This document shows, in pieces, positions 1-6,053 of a stretch of DNA of 7,262 nt; positions within the stretch are counted from its first letter, which is position 1; the number at the start of each line of letters is the position of its first letter. Below the pieces are notes generated by a model. It made no database searches, was not told the DNA's origin, and saw only the letters and a list, made by a program, of their open reading frames with translations. This stretch comes from Bacilli bacterium (lineage in GTDB: Bacteria; Bacillota_I; Bacilli_A; RF39; UBA660), in contig JAQUEG010000032.1 in assembly GCA_028685275.1 (NCBI GenBank), positions 1-7,262 of the forward strand, read 5' to 3'. Position numbers and translations under genes: made by a program.

Positions 1-12
1 AAAATATTCCAT
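1..12 (-). CDS. Start of an unidentified gene (first four codons only)
   Basis: On the minus strand an AAGGAGTG ribosome site (17-24) sits six bases upstream of an ATG at 10-12, followed by codons for Glu, Tyr and Phe before the window ends. The perfect AGGAG and its ideal spacing are the whole case; the product cannot be named from four residues. It lies just downstream of the tRNA-Pro terminator. A TAAAAT box at 24-29 is too close to the ribosome site to be a confident promoter, so it is unclear whether the gene has its own promoter or depends on readthrough. Confidence 0.5.
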
Positions 13-30
13 TTTTCACTCCTTATTTTA

Positions 31-74
31 GCAAAACAAAAACCGTGAATTTTCCTTTTATTTCCACGGTTTTT
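31..74 (-). terminator. Rho-independent terminator after tRNA-Pro
   Basis: The arms 38-47 (AAAAACCGTG) and 65-74 (CACGGTTTTT) are perfect reverse complements around a 17-base loop. Read on the minus strand, the stem is followed by TTTTTGTTTT (33-42). The hairpin is flanked by A and T runs on both sides, so it could also act on the plus strand. It ends the tRNA-Pro transcript and separates it from the gene starting at 12. Confidence 0.75.
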
Positions 75-84
75 CGTATGTTTT

Positions 85-102
85 ACTCCAAGAATTTGGA
101 GT
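85..102 (-). other. Hairpin in the tRNA-Pro 3' trailer
   Basis: ACTCCA (85-90) and TGGAGT (97-102) form a perfect six-base-pair stem with a six-base loop, eleven bases beyond the encoded CCA end of tRNA-Pro. There is no T run after it on the minus strand, so it is probably not the terminator itself, which lies further on at 38-74. A role in 3' processing or RNA stability is possible but is inference. Confidence 0.45.
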
Positions 103-113
103 GAGTTTTAAAC

Positions 114-190
114 TGGTCGGGAAGACAGGATTTGAACCTGCAACCTCTCGGTCCCAAACCGAACGCACTGCCAAGTTGTGCTACTTCCCG
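114..190 (-). tRNA. tRNA-Pro (anticodon UGG)
   Basis: The reverse complement folds as a full 77-base cloverleaf. The seven-pair acceptor stem is CGGGAAG with CTTCCCG, the discriminator is A, and CCA is encoded (114-116). The anticodon stem TCGG/CCGA encloses TTTGGGA with anticodon TGG, and the T arm is CAGG-TTCAAAT-CCTG. The UGG anticodon can read all four proline codons with suitable wobble modification, as is usual in low-GC genomes. It has its own promoter (222-250) and terminator (38-74), and follows the ABC permease gene on the same strand. Confidence 0.97.
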
Positions 191-196
191 ATTAAC

Positions 197-216
197 CGTA
201 TTTAATTAAAAATACG
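197..216 (-). other. Inverted repeat in the tRNA-Pro leader
   Basis: CGTATTT (197-203) and AAATACG (210-216) are perfect seven-base arms around a six-base loop, between the -10 box and the tRNA 5' end. If transcription starts near 215, the primary transcript would begin with this hairpin, a few bases ahead of the RNase P cleavage point. No T run follows, so it is not a terminator for the permease upstream. Confidence 0.4.
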
Positions 217-221
217 ATTTA

Positions 222-250
222 ATAATATCATAAATTTATAATGAAATCAA
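222..250 (-). promoter_or_regulatory. Promoter of tRNA-Pro
   Basis: On the minus strand TTGATT (245-250) and TATTAT (222-227) are separated by exactly 17 bases, a good vegetative sigma-factor promoter. The start would fall near 215, about 25 bases before the mature tRNA. The -35 box lies just beyond the end of the permease coding remnant (268). Confidence 0.55.
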
Positions 251-267
251 TACATTATATTAATTAT

Positions 268-320
268 TTAGTTGATTTTTTTTATTCTTTTTACACCCCA
301 AGTATTTAATATAATTTTTT
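268..320 (-). other. Out-of-frame C-terminal tail of the ABC permease
   Basis: Directly after the permease TAG (321-323), the -1 reading frame stays open to a TAA at 268-270 and encodes, after a hydrophobic stretch, ILNTWGVKRIKKIN. That is the kind of short basic tail expected just after the last membrane helix in this permease family, whereas frame 0 stops inside the helix. The -1 frame is open from about 381, so a single frame change anywhere between 381 and 321 would join the two parts. Confidence 0.5.
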
Positions 321-1859
321 CTATAATAATGATAATAAAAACAAATACCATAATAATTGATAAAACATATTAAAATTAATGTTATTACTTAGCTGTGCAT
401 AAACATTAATTAAGATTATAATTAATACTATAGGTACAAACAAAGAAATAACACTACTTGTACTTCTTTTAACAACTGCTGTATCACTACTAGCATCCAT
501 CTTCGGAAACTTCAAATTAATTAACAAACCAAATTGAGCAGCACATATGGTAAATAAAATTGCTACTAACATTATAATCAATACTTCAATAATAGTTAAC
601 AATAAAGTAAATTTAAACATTATAATGGCAAGTAAAGTTAAAGGTAAAACAACTAATAAATTTAACCCTACCTTCGCACTTATTATTTGTTTGGGAGCAA
701 TTGGTAAAGTTTTTAATAACCAAAAATTTTTTCCTTCTAAAGAGATTGAAGACGATGTTGTGATAGAAATAAATGTTATAAATGCTACCCCTAAAAGTAC
801 TATTTGAAAAGATGTAATACCATTAGCACTTAAATCTAAAAATTCAAGTAATTGTTCTTTTGCAAAAAAGATACTACTTAATGCGAACACTATAAACATT
901 AAAACACCAAAGGAAGTATTTAATAAATAAATTGGTGACGAAAAATACCGCTTTATCTCCTTTATTAATAATGTTTTTTTAATTGAACTAGCTTTTAAAT
1001 GCTTCATTTGATAATTAGATTTTGTTTTACTTTCATGTAATTTGGCAATAATTTTTTTAAATGATTTACTTAATATCGTAATAAAAATAAGAAATAATGA
1101 AATATTAATTACTATATATAAAATTAACGATAAGTAATCATACTCCATAAATGCCTTATATACTAAATAAATAGGATAAAAACTCCATTTAATAATATTT
1201 TCTAATGAATTTAAATTTTTAATTATATATGTTAATATTTGATTACTACTATTACTTATATATACAAAAACAATAATAAATAAAAAAGACATTAATAATT
1301 CAATCATCGATTTATTATTACTTTTTGATGCTATATAGGCAACTAAATAACCAAATAAACTTGCTAAAATGGTAGGAATTATTGGTAATAAAATAAAGAT
1401 TGTGAAAATAAACAAATAATCATGAAAACCAACATTGAATTTTGTAATATAAGCAATAATAACGGGTACCATAAAAATTAAAATAGTTAATAAATTAAAG
1501 ATAATTAAAGATATTAACCTACTTGCTAAAATAACACTACTTTTAATTGGCATTGATAAAAGCATATTATTATCATTAGCATTAAATAAACTTCCTTTAG
1601 CATTGTAAATAGTAAAGAAAAAAGTAATAAAAGAAGCCATTACAAAAAATACTACTAACATTAAATTAGTTAAATTATATTGATGAAAAAAGGCTACTAC
1701 TTCAATTGCGGAAAGAAAAATAGATACAAAAAAGGAAGCGGATAAACCAATGACTACTAAACTATACATTACTAATTTCATTTTTGATGTTTTTAATATT
1801 TTATTAAGCTTAAGGGAATTAATAATATTAGTTTTTAATAATAACCATAACATTTTCAT
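321..1859 (-). CDS. ABC exporter permease, ABC-2-like, probably frameshifted at the end
   Basis: This 512-residue, very hydrophobic polytopic protein would be the membrane part of an ABC exporter; its substrate is unknown. It resembles the long Firmicutes permeases paired with EcsA-like ATPases. Two matching cytoplasmic motifs mark its two halves: NANDNNMLLSMPIKSSVILA (about 93-112) and LEGKNFWLLKTLPIAPKQII (about 374-393). A conserved-looking LINLKFPKMD loop (446-455) precedes the last helices. The start ATG (1857-1859) overlaps the ATPase stop as TAATG, with GGAG (1871-1874) eleven bases upstream, so the two genes are translationally coupled. Frame 0 ends in TAG inside the final hydrophobic stretch (FYQLLWYLFLLSLL), and a plausible basic tail continues in the -1 frame to 268. 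That suggests an indel, a sequencing error or genuine truncation. The family call is confident; the substrate is not predictable. Confidence 0.88.
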   Translation of the reverse strand: MKMLWLLLKTNIINSLKLNKILKTSKMKLVMYSLVVIGLSASFFVSIFLSAIEVVAFFHQYNLTNLMLVVFFVMASFITFFFTIYNAKGSLFNANDNNMLLSMPIKSSVILASRLISLIIFNLLTILIFMVPVIIAYITKFNVGFHDYLFIFTIFILLPIIPTILASLFGYLVAYIASKSNNKSMIELLMSFLFIIVFVYISNSSNQILTYIIKNLNSLENIIKWSFYPIYLVYKAFMEYDYLSLILYIVINISLFLIFITILSKSFKKIIAKLHESKTKSNYQMKHLKASSIKKTLLIKEIKRYFSSPIYLLNTSFGVLMFIVFALSSIFFAKEQLLEFLDLSANGITSFQIVLLGVAFITFISITTSSSISLEGKNFWLLKTLPIAPKQIISAKVGLNLLVVLPLTLLAIIMFKFTLLLTIIEVLIIMLVAILFTICAAQFGLLINLKFPKMDASSDTAVVKRSTSSVISLFVPIVLIIILINVYAQLSNNINFNMFYQLLWYLFLLSLL

Positions 1860-2569
1860 TATTCATTCAACTCCAAAAAAATTGATTCTAAATCTTTATC
1901 GCCTTTTAATTCTTTCATTTCGCCACAAGCTATTAACTCGCCTTTTTTAATAATACCCACACGATCACATAGTTTTTCTACTACTTCTAAAACATGGGAT
2001 GAAAAGAAAATAGATGTTCCTTCTTTACATAAATCTTTCATTATATTTTTTAAATTATGGGTTGACATTGGATCTAAACCAACAAAAGGTTCATCTAGTA
2101 CTAATAATTTTGGTTGATGAATAAGAGCACCAATAATAACTAGTTTTTGTTTCATACCACGTGAATATGTAGAAATTAAATCACCTAAGTAATTATGAAT
2201 TTCAAATATTTTAGCATACTTTTCAATTAATGCTTCCCTTACTTTAACGGAAACATCATAAATATCGGCAATAAAATTTAAATAACCAATACCAGTTAAA
2301 GATGTATAAATATCTGGATTATCAGGAATGTAGGCCATTTTTCTTTTACATTCAATAGCATTATCCTTAATTGATATGTTATCGATAAAAATATCGCCTT
2401 CATCTATTTCGTTAATTCCGACAATGGCTTTTATGGTCGTTGTTTTACCAGCACCATTATGACCAACAAAACCAAATATTTCACCGCGATTAATAGTTAA
2501 ATTTAAATTATCAACTGCTTTTTTCGTATTATTACCATACGATTTAGAAAATTTTTTTATTTCTAGCAT
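1859..2569 (-). CDS. ABC transporter ATP-binding protein (EcsA-like)
   Basis: This 236-residue ABC ATPase would power the permease encoded directly downstream. Numbering from the chosen Met, Walker A is GHNGAGKTT (36-44, Lys42), the signature is YSRGMKQ (135-141) in place of LSGGQ, Walker B is LLVLDEP with catalytic Glu160, the D-loop is GLDP and the H-loop is SSH (His192). The Q-loop position reads YIPDNP, with Asp83 where many ABC proteins have Gln; this and the SRGMKQ signature are typical of EcsA/YtrB-like exporter ATPases. I start it at ATG 2567-2569, because the upstream in-frame GTG (2576-2578) lies inside the GAGGTG ribosome site. It is first in a two-gene operon and its TAA overlaps the permease ATG by one base. 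The substrate is unknown. Confidence 0.95.
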   Translation of the reverse strand: MLEIKKFSKSYGNNTKKAVDNLNLTINRGEIFGFVGHNGAGKTTTIKAIVGINEIDEGDIFIDNISIKDNAIECKRKMAYIPDNPDIYTSLTGIGYLNFIADIYDVSVKVREALIEKYAKIFEIHNYLGDLISTYSRGMKQKLVIIGALIHQPKLLVLDEPFVGLDPMSTHNLKNIMKDLCKEGTSIFFSSHVLEVVEKLCDRVGIIKKGELIACGEMKELKGDKDLESIFLELNE

Positions 2570-2575
2570 CTTTTT

Positions 2576-2581
2576 CACCTC
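2576..2581 (-). promoter_or_regulatory. Ribosome binding site fixing the ATPase start
   Basis: GAGGTG on the minus strand lies six bases before ATG 2567-2569. A longer frame could begin at the GTG inside this very motif, adding three residues (MKK), but that GTG would have no ribosome site of its own. The ATG is therefore the better start. Confidence 0.7.
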
Positions 2582-2587
2582 TATTAT

Positions 2588-2615
2588 AGTATATCATAAT
2601 AATTTTGCTTTTGAA
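2588..2615 (-). promoter_or_regulatory. Possible promoter of the ABC operon
   Basis: On the minus strand TTCAAA (2610-2615) and TATACT (2588-2593) are 16 bases apart. An overlapping TATAAT (2583-2588) lacks a matching -35 box. The start would fall near 2581, right at the ribosome site, giving a leader of only about 12 bases. The -35 box is weak, so transcription could instead come from elsewhere. Confidence 0.35.
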
Positions 2616-2660
2616 TTAATATACTATATTCAATTAATAGGAAAAATATTTTGTAATTTT

Positions 2661-2688
2661 ATAAATAAAAATTAGAGAATTATCTCTA
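2661..2688 (-). terminator. Terminator of the tRNA-Asp/Phe/Arg operon
   Basis: TAGAGA (2673-2678) and TCTCTA (2683-2688) form a perfect six-base-pair stem with a four-base loop, twelve bases beyond the tRNA-Arg CCA. On the minus strand it is followed by ATTTTTATTT. The stem is AU-rich and therefore modest, but its position and T tract fit an intrinsic terminator. Confidence 0.65.
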
Positions 2689-2700
2689 TTATTTACATTA

Positions 2701-2777
<77 letters not shown>

Positions 2778-2796
2778 ATATCAAAAAAATAAGTAA

Positions 2797-2872
<76 letters not shown>

Positions 2873-2875
2873 ACA

Positions 2876-2951
2876 TGGCGGTTCCAACGGGGATTGAACC
2901 CGCGATCTTCTGCGTGACAGGCAGACGTGTTAACCACTACACTATGGAACC
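2876..2951 (-). tRNA. tRNA-Asp (anticodon GTC)
   Basis: The 76-base reverse complement has acceptor stem GGTTCCA/TGGAACC, discriminator G (the usual aspartate identity base) and encoded CCA (2876-2878). The anticodon stem TCTGC/GCAGA holds CTGTCAC, giving GTC. It is the first gene of the operon, 25 bases downstream of the -10 box. Confidence 0.97.
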
Positions 2952-2976
2952 GCATGTCATCATTAATGACTACTAT

Positions 2977-3006
2977 AGTATACTAAATATTCCTTTTATT
3001 TGTCAA
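2977..3006 (-). promoter_or_regulatory. Strong promoter of the tRNA-Asp/Phe/Arg operon
   Basis: On the minus strand a perfect TTGACA (3001-3006) is followed after 18 bases by TATACT (2977-2982). The start would be near 2970, about 20 bases before tRNA-Asp. This is the best consensus promoter in the window, as expected for stable RNA. Confidence 0.8.
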
Positions 3007-3058
3007 TACCTACAACTTTAAATAATAACTTATACTATAATATTATATGCTATCATTT

Positions 3059-3892
3059 TTAACTAAAACGATGAGAAAAATAATAGGCAAAAACATAACC
3101 AAGAATCGCTAATGAAATTAACCATAAACCATTTAAATCAAAACTAATACCTGGATATAATCCAGGAATTGAACCTAAAACAAAACCAATAATAATACTA
3201 TAAGTGATATTAAAATGATGTTCTAATAAACTAGCAATTAATTTAACTAAAAAAACTGCTCCAACCAAAACACCAATTACAAATGGAATTAAAGATATAT
3301 AATCACTTAATTCTAATTGAAAAAAATTGACAATAACATTTAAAACATATTCATACATTCCAATTAAAAGTAATAATAAAGAACTACTAATGCCAGGAAT
3401 AATTTTTCCTGATATAAAAAGAAAACCAGCAATAAATAAAAGGATGTAACCTAATAAATTATCATTTAAGTATAAAGAAAAATTAATATCAAATAAACGC
3501 ATAGCAATAACAAATAAAATAAATGCTAATATAAAAGAAATATAAAAAGCATGCCAATATATTTTTTTATTTCCCTCGGTTTTTATTTCTTTAAACAATA
3601 TTGGGCATCCACCTAATATCAAACCAATAAATACCCATTTTGTTGCTACTTCGTGATTTTCAAACAAAAAATAAAGAATGTTTCCAAATAAAAAAGCACC
3701 AATTATAACCCCAATAATAATCGGTAATAAAAACATACTATTATTTTTAATATCTTTAAAAAAATTACTTAAACTCTTCATCACCTTATCATATAAACCA
3801 AAAATAACCATAATAACCGCACCACTCACACCTGGTAAAACCATTCCCCCACCAATAACCATGCCCATAATTACTTTTTTTGTTTGTTTCAT
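3059..3892 (-). CDS. popT: DUF368 membrane protein, PopT-like undecaprenyl-phosphate transporter
   Basis: This 277-residue polytopic protein belongs to the DUF368 family. Members (PopT) return the lipid carrier undecaprenyl phosphate across the membrane for reuse in peptidoglycan and teichoic acid synthesis; the role here is by family. Two PG(V/I)S motifs are visible: VLPGVSGA (18-25) and IIPGISSS (164-171). Each is followed by a helix ending in FGLYDKV or IGMYEYV. The halves 13-102 and 159-248 align at a constant offset of 146 residues, a tandem duplication. I start at ATG 3890-3892, because AGGAGTG (3898-3904) is seven bases upstream and overlaps the in-frame ATG at 3905-3907. It is transcribed divergently from the GGDEF gene. 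No terminator is evident before the tRNA operon downstream. Confidence 0.9.
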   Translation of the reverse strand: MKQTKKVIMGMVIGGGMVLPGVSGAVIMVIFGLYDKVMKSLSNFFKDIKNNSMFLLPIIIGVIIGAFLFGNILYFLFENHEVATKWVFIGLILGGCPILFKEIKTEGNKKIYWHAFYISFILAFILFVIAMRLFDINFSLYLNDNLLGYILLFIAGFLFISGKIIPGISSSLLLLLIGMYEYVLNVIVNFFQLELSDYISLIPFVIGVLVGAVFLVKLIASLLEHHFNITYSIIIGFVLGSIPGLYPGISFDLNGLWLISLAILGYVFAYYFSHRFS

Positions 3893-3897
3893 TATTA

Positions 3898-3904
3898 CAC
3901 TCCT
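3898..3904 (-). promoter_or_regulatory. Ribosome binding site fixing the popT start
   Basis: AGGAGTG on the minus strand lies ideally before ATG 3890-3892. The in-frame upstream ATG (3905-3907) directly precedes this motif, so a start there would translate the ribosome site as Arg-Ser-Val. The shorter form is therefore preferred. Confidence 0.75.
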
Positions 3905-3914
3905 CATTATTAAT

Positions 3915-3923
3915 ATAATAGCA
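3915..3923 (-). promoter_or_regulatory. Possible extended -10 promoter of popT
   Basis: TGC-TATTAT on the minus strand fits an extended -10 box and would give a start near 3908 with a leader of about 16 bases. No good -35 hexamer is present at 17 or 18 bases, so this is tentative. Confidence 0.3.
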
Positions 3924-3944
3924 TTTATTATTTTATCTTATTTT

Positions 3945-3973
3945 ATGATAAAAATAAAGATTTATGGTAAAAT
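3945..3973 (+). promoter_or_regulatory. Promoter of the GGDEF gene
   Basis: ATGATA (3945-3950) and TAAAAT (3968-3973) are 17 bases apart, and TGG immediately before the -10 box makes it an extended -10. The start would be near 3980, 23 bases before the ATG. It is back to back with the popT promoter inside a 110-base intergenic region. Confidence 0.5.
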
Positions 3974-4002
3974 ATAGATACAATTTGTAAAGGAGTGCCA
4001 AT

Positions 4003-4842
4003 ATGATTAATAATATTACTTTAGAAGCAGTTAAATTAGAAAAAGAAAAAATTGAAAAAGAAAATAAAAAAGTTAAAGGTTTAATCAATAAATTAGATTC
4101 TAATAATAAGGAATTATTATTATTAGATCCTTTAACTAATTTTTTAAATCAAAAGTTTTTACATAATTATACTAAATACTTAACTTTAACTATGATTGAA
4201 GGCGTTTTACTTAATGAAATAAATAATACTAATAAACATACCTTTTCTCTTCTTTTTTGTGATATTGATGGCCTTAAATTAGTAAATGACACCATGGGAC
4301 ATCAAGCTGGTGATGAAGGAATTATTGCTATTTCGGAAATAATTCATAAATCAATTAGAACTAATAGAGAAGAATTAATGGATACCTTTTTATTAAATAG
4401 TAATATTTTAAATAATATTGCAATTAGAAGTGGTGGCGATGAGTTTATTATTATTTTACCTAATTGTACAAAAGAAATGGCTTTAGTTAAAGTAATAAAA
4501 AGAATAAAAAATAATATTAAAAATAAAATTGATAATATGTCATTATCAATTGGGGTTGTTGATACAAGTGAAATAACTTTACCAAAAAATTTATTAGGAC
4601 TAGAATTAATTAAAACTTTCAATAGCATGGTAAGAATTGCTGAAGAACGAATGTATGAAGATAAAAATAAAAATATGGTTCAAAAATCAAAAACGGAAAA
4701 ACAAAAATATGTAGCTAAAGAGATAACTAGAATATTTAATAATTTAGGTCTTGATATAAATAATAAGGATGATGTTACTAATTTTTATAATTATTTAGGT
4801 GAAGTAATTAATAAAATAAATTCACCAAAAAAACAGCGCTAA
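4003..4842 (+). CDS. Soluble GGDEF-domain protein, probable diguanylate cyclase
   Basis: This 279-residue cytoplasmic protein has no membrane segment. Residues about 7-38 are a charged, coiled-coil-like helix, followed by a GGDEF domain (about 40-225) and a lysine-rich C-terminal extension (226-279). GGDEF enzymes join two GTP into c-di-GMP as dimers. The motifs are intact: DPLTNFLN (42-49), CDIDG with metal ligand Asp87, NDTMGHQAGD (95-104), RSGGDEF (142-148) and LSIGV (181-185). The inhibitory RxxD site is absent; that position reads ILNN. Spacing is unusual: about 38 residues separate the LTNFLN and CDIDG motifs, and about 40 separate GHQAGD from GGDEF, more than usual at both places. AGGAG (3991-3995) lies seven bases before the ATG. 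No sensor domain or EAL partner is visible, so activity and signal are unproven. Confidence 0.9.
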   Translation: MINNITLEAVKLEKEKIEKENKKVKGLINKLDSNNKELLLLDPLTNFLNQKFLHNYTKYLTLTMIEGVLLNEINNTNKHTFSLLFCDIDGLKLVNDTMGHQAGDEGIIAISEIIHKSIRTNREELMDTFLLNSNILNNIAIRSGGDEFIIILPNCTKEMALVKVIKRIKNNIKNKIDNMSLSIGVVDTSEITLPKNLLGLELIKTFNSMVRIAEERMYEDKNKNMVQKSKTEKQKYVAKEITRIFNNLGLDINNKDDVTNFYNYLGEVINKINSPKKQR

Positions 4843-4852
4843 GCTGTTTTTT
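4828..4852. terminator. Bidirectional terminator between the GGDEF gene and the DUF3048 gene
   Basis: AAAAAACAGC (4828-4837) and GCTGTTTTTT (4843-4852) are perfect ten-base arms around a five-base loop. The hairpin gives a U tract in either direction, so one element serves two convergent genes. The GGDEF stop TAA (4840-4842) lies in the loop, and the DUF3048 stop TAA (4852-4854) overlaps the outer end of the other arm. Confidence 0.85.
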
Positions 4853-5910
4853 TATTCTAGTTCTAATTTTTTTCCTTGTGGTTGAATATTTATAAAAGTT
4901 GAACCATCATTGATTTTTATTTCTTCACCATTTAGATCTTTATAAATGGTTTTACTTGAACGAGTATTTTTTTTCCATGTTATAGGAATAGCATACCCAT
5001 TAGTAATATAATAGCCTTCACCACTACCAGTATTAGCAAGATCTTGACGACCGCTACCACCAAGTACTTGTAAGGGGAAATTTTTTACTTGATATACAAT
5101 AATATTTTTAAAAGTATATTGTTCTTTTGTTCCCTCATCAACATGTGGTTTTCCTCTTGTATAACGTTTATATACTTTGTTTGTAGGATCATATTCATAA
5201 TTAACCACATTACTACTTGAATACTCAACTGTTATATTATTAGCTAAAATAGCATTTTCTACTTCATTTAATTCGATTGCTTCAATTGAATAATTCAACA
5301 ATACTTCTTCTTCCGTAGTAGCACGATATTTCTTTTTAGTAATCGCATTATTTAACCTTTCCATACTAGTAAAAGCATTATGTGGTTTCTTTATATTTTT
5401 ATCGCGCCAAAAAGCTGGGTCATAATATATTCCATTAATACTATTTACTTTTAATGTATTAATTTCTGCTATTGCTTTCGGACTATGGCCAAAGTGAACA
5501 TAAACAGCGTCATTTTCAAAAGCATAATCTAAAAAATAATGACGAGCACTGCGGACTGGTCCAATTTCTTCTGTTTTTGCATCTTTATAAATGGCAAATA
5601 GTCTTGAAATACCACCTTCAACTACTATTTCGTATATTATATAAGCATCACTTAACCCTTTATGATGGGGTATTGCACTAGCATTATTATCAATCATAAC
5701 GGCTATTGGTCTAGTATTAGAATCCATATCAACAATTTGTAATTTAGGTATTTCTGGTTCCGGATCTTTTTCATTTGGTTTTTGTTTGTCATTATTACCA
5801 GTATGATTTTGTTTATTAAACAAACGACCACCATATTGATCATATATATAATAACTTAATAAACCTAACATTAATAATATAACTATTATGATAATCCTTT
5901 TTTTCTTCAT
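4852..5910 (-). CDS. DUF3048-domain membrane-anchored extracellular protein (YerB-like)
   Basis: This 352-residue protein has an N-terminal membrane segment (about 5-23), a hydrophilic Pro/Lys/Asn-rich linker (about 30-57) and both halves of the DUF3048 family. The N-terminal part shows RPIAVMIDN (67-75), GLSDAYIIYE (85-94), VEGGISRLFAIY (97-108) and GPVRSARHYF (117-126). The C-terminal part carries YKRYTRGKPHVD (248-258) and ends with GSTFINIQP (336-344). It is related to B. subtilis YerB, whose biochemical role is not established. YerB is a predicted lipoprotein, but I see no lipobox cysteine here, so this copy is probably held by an uncleaved anchor. GGAGG (5920-5924) lies nine bases before the ATG. 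It converges on the GGDEF gene and is divergent from the exported amidase. Length and both domains look complete. Confidence 0.92.
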   Translation of the reverse strand: MKKKRIIIIVILLMLGLLSYYIYDQYGGRLFNKQNHTGNNDKQKPNEKDPEPEIPKLQIVDMDSNTRPIAVMIDNNASAIPHHKGLSDAYIIYEIVVEGGISRLFAIYKDAKTEEIGPVRSARHYFLDYAFENDAVYVHFGHSPKAIAEINTLKVNSINGIYYDPAFWRDKNIKKPHNAFTSMERLNNAITKKKYRATTEEEVLLNYSIEAIELNEVENAILANNITVEYSSSNVVNYEYDPTNKVYKRYTRGKPHVDEGTKEQYTFKNIIVYQVKNFPLQVLGGSGRQDLANTGSGEGYYITNGYAIPITWKKNTRSSKTIYKDLNGEEIKINDGSTFINIQPQGKKLELE

Positions 5911-5939
5911 TTTATAATTCCTCCCTGTCTTTCATATCA

Positions 5940-5969
5940 ATTATACTCCTATTAAGTAATAATTATCAA
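5940..5969 (-). promoter_or_regulatory. Promoter of the DUF3048 gene
   Basis: On the minus strand TTGATA (5964-5969) and a perfect TATAAT (5940-5945) are 18 bases apart. The start would be near 5933, about 23 bases before the ATG. Its -35 box is 34 bases from that of the divergent amidase promoter. Confidence 0.7.
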
Positions 5970-6003
5970 TAAATTTATATTATTTTGCACTTTATTTACA
6001 CAC

Positions 6004-6032
6004 TTGTTATTTGATTAAGGTGGTGCTATACT
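6004..6032 (+). promoter_or_regulatory. Promoter of the amidase gene
   Basis: TTGTTA (6004-6009) and TATACT (6027-6032) are 17 bases apart, with TGC before the -10 box forming an extended -10. The start near 6039 leaves a leader of about 15 bases that still includes the AAGGA ribosome site (6041-6045). Confidence 0.6.
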
Positions 6033-6053
6033 TAAAATAGAAGGATGTTGTAA

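Noticed and set aside
547..807. Open frame of 86 codons on the plus strand
   Set aside because: It lies entirely antisense to the well-supported permease gene, has no ribosome site and has low-complexity composition, so it is a shadow frame. The same applies to the plus-strand frames at 1750-1950, 3678-3977 and 5472-5681 and the minus-strand frame at 4344-4628.
3036..3047. Perfect 12-base palindrome TATAATATTATA carrying a -10-like box on each strand
   Set aside because: It has no matching -35 box and no gene correctly placed downstream on the plus strand, and it lacks the GC stem and T tract of a popT terminator. In DNA this AT-rich it is likely chance.
3893..4002. Possible c-di-GMP riboswitch upstream of popT or the GGDEF gene
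   Set aside because: The 110-base divergent region is almost all A and T with no GEMM-like conserved core, and both predicted leaders are under 25 bases, too short for an aptamer.
5912..5935. Tiny upstream frame MKDREEL before the DUF3048 gene
   Set aside because: Its AGGAG motif (5946-5950) lies upstream of the predicted -10 box and would not be transcribed, and the predicted start falls at its ATG. There is no support for translation.
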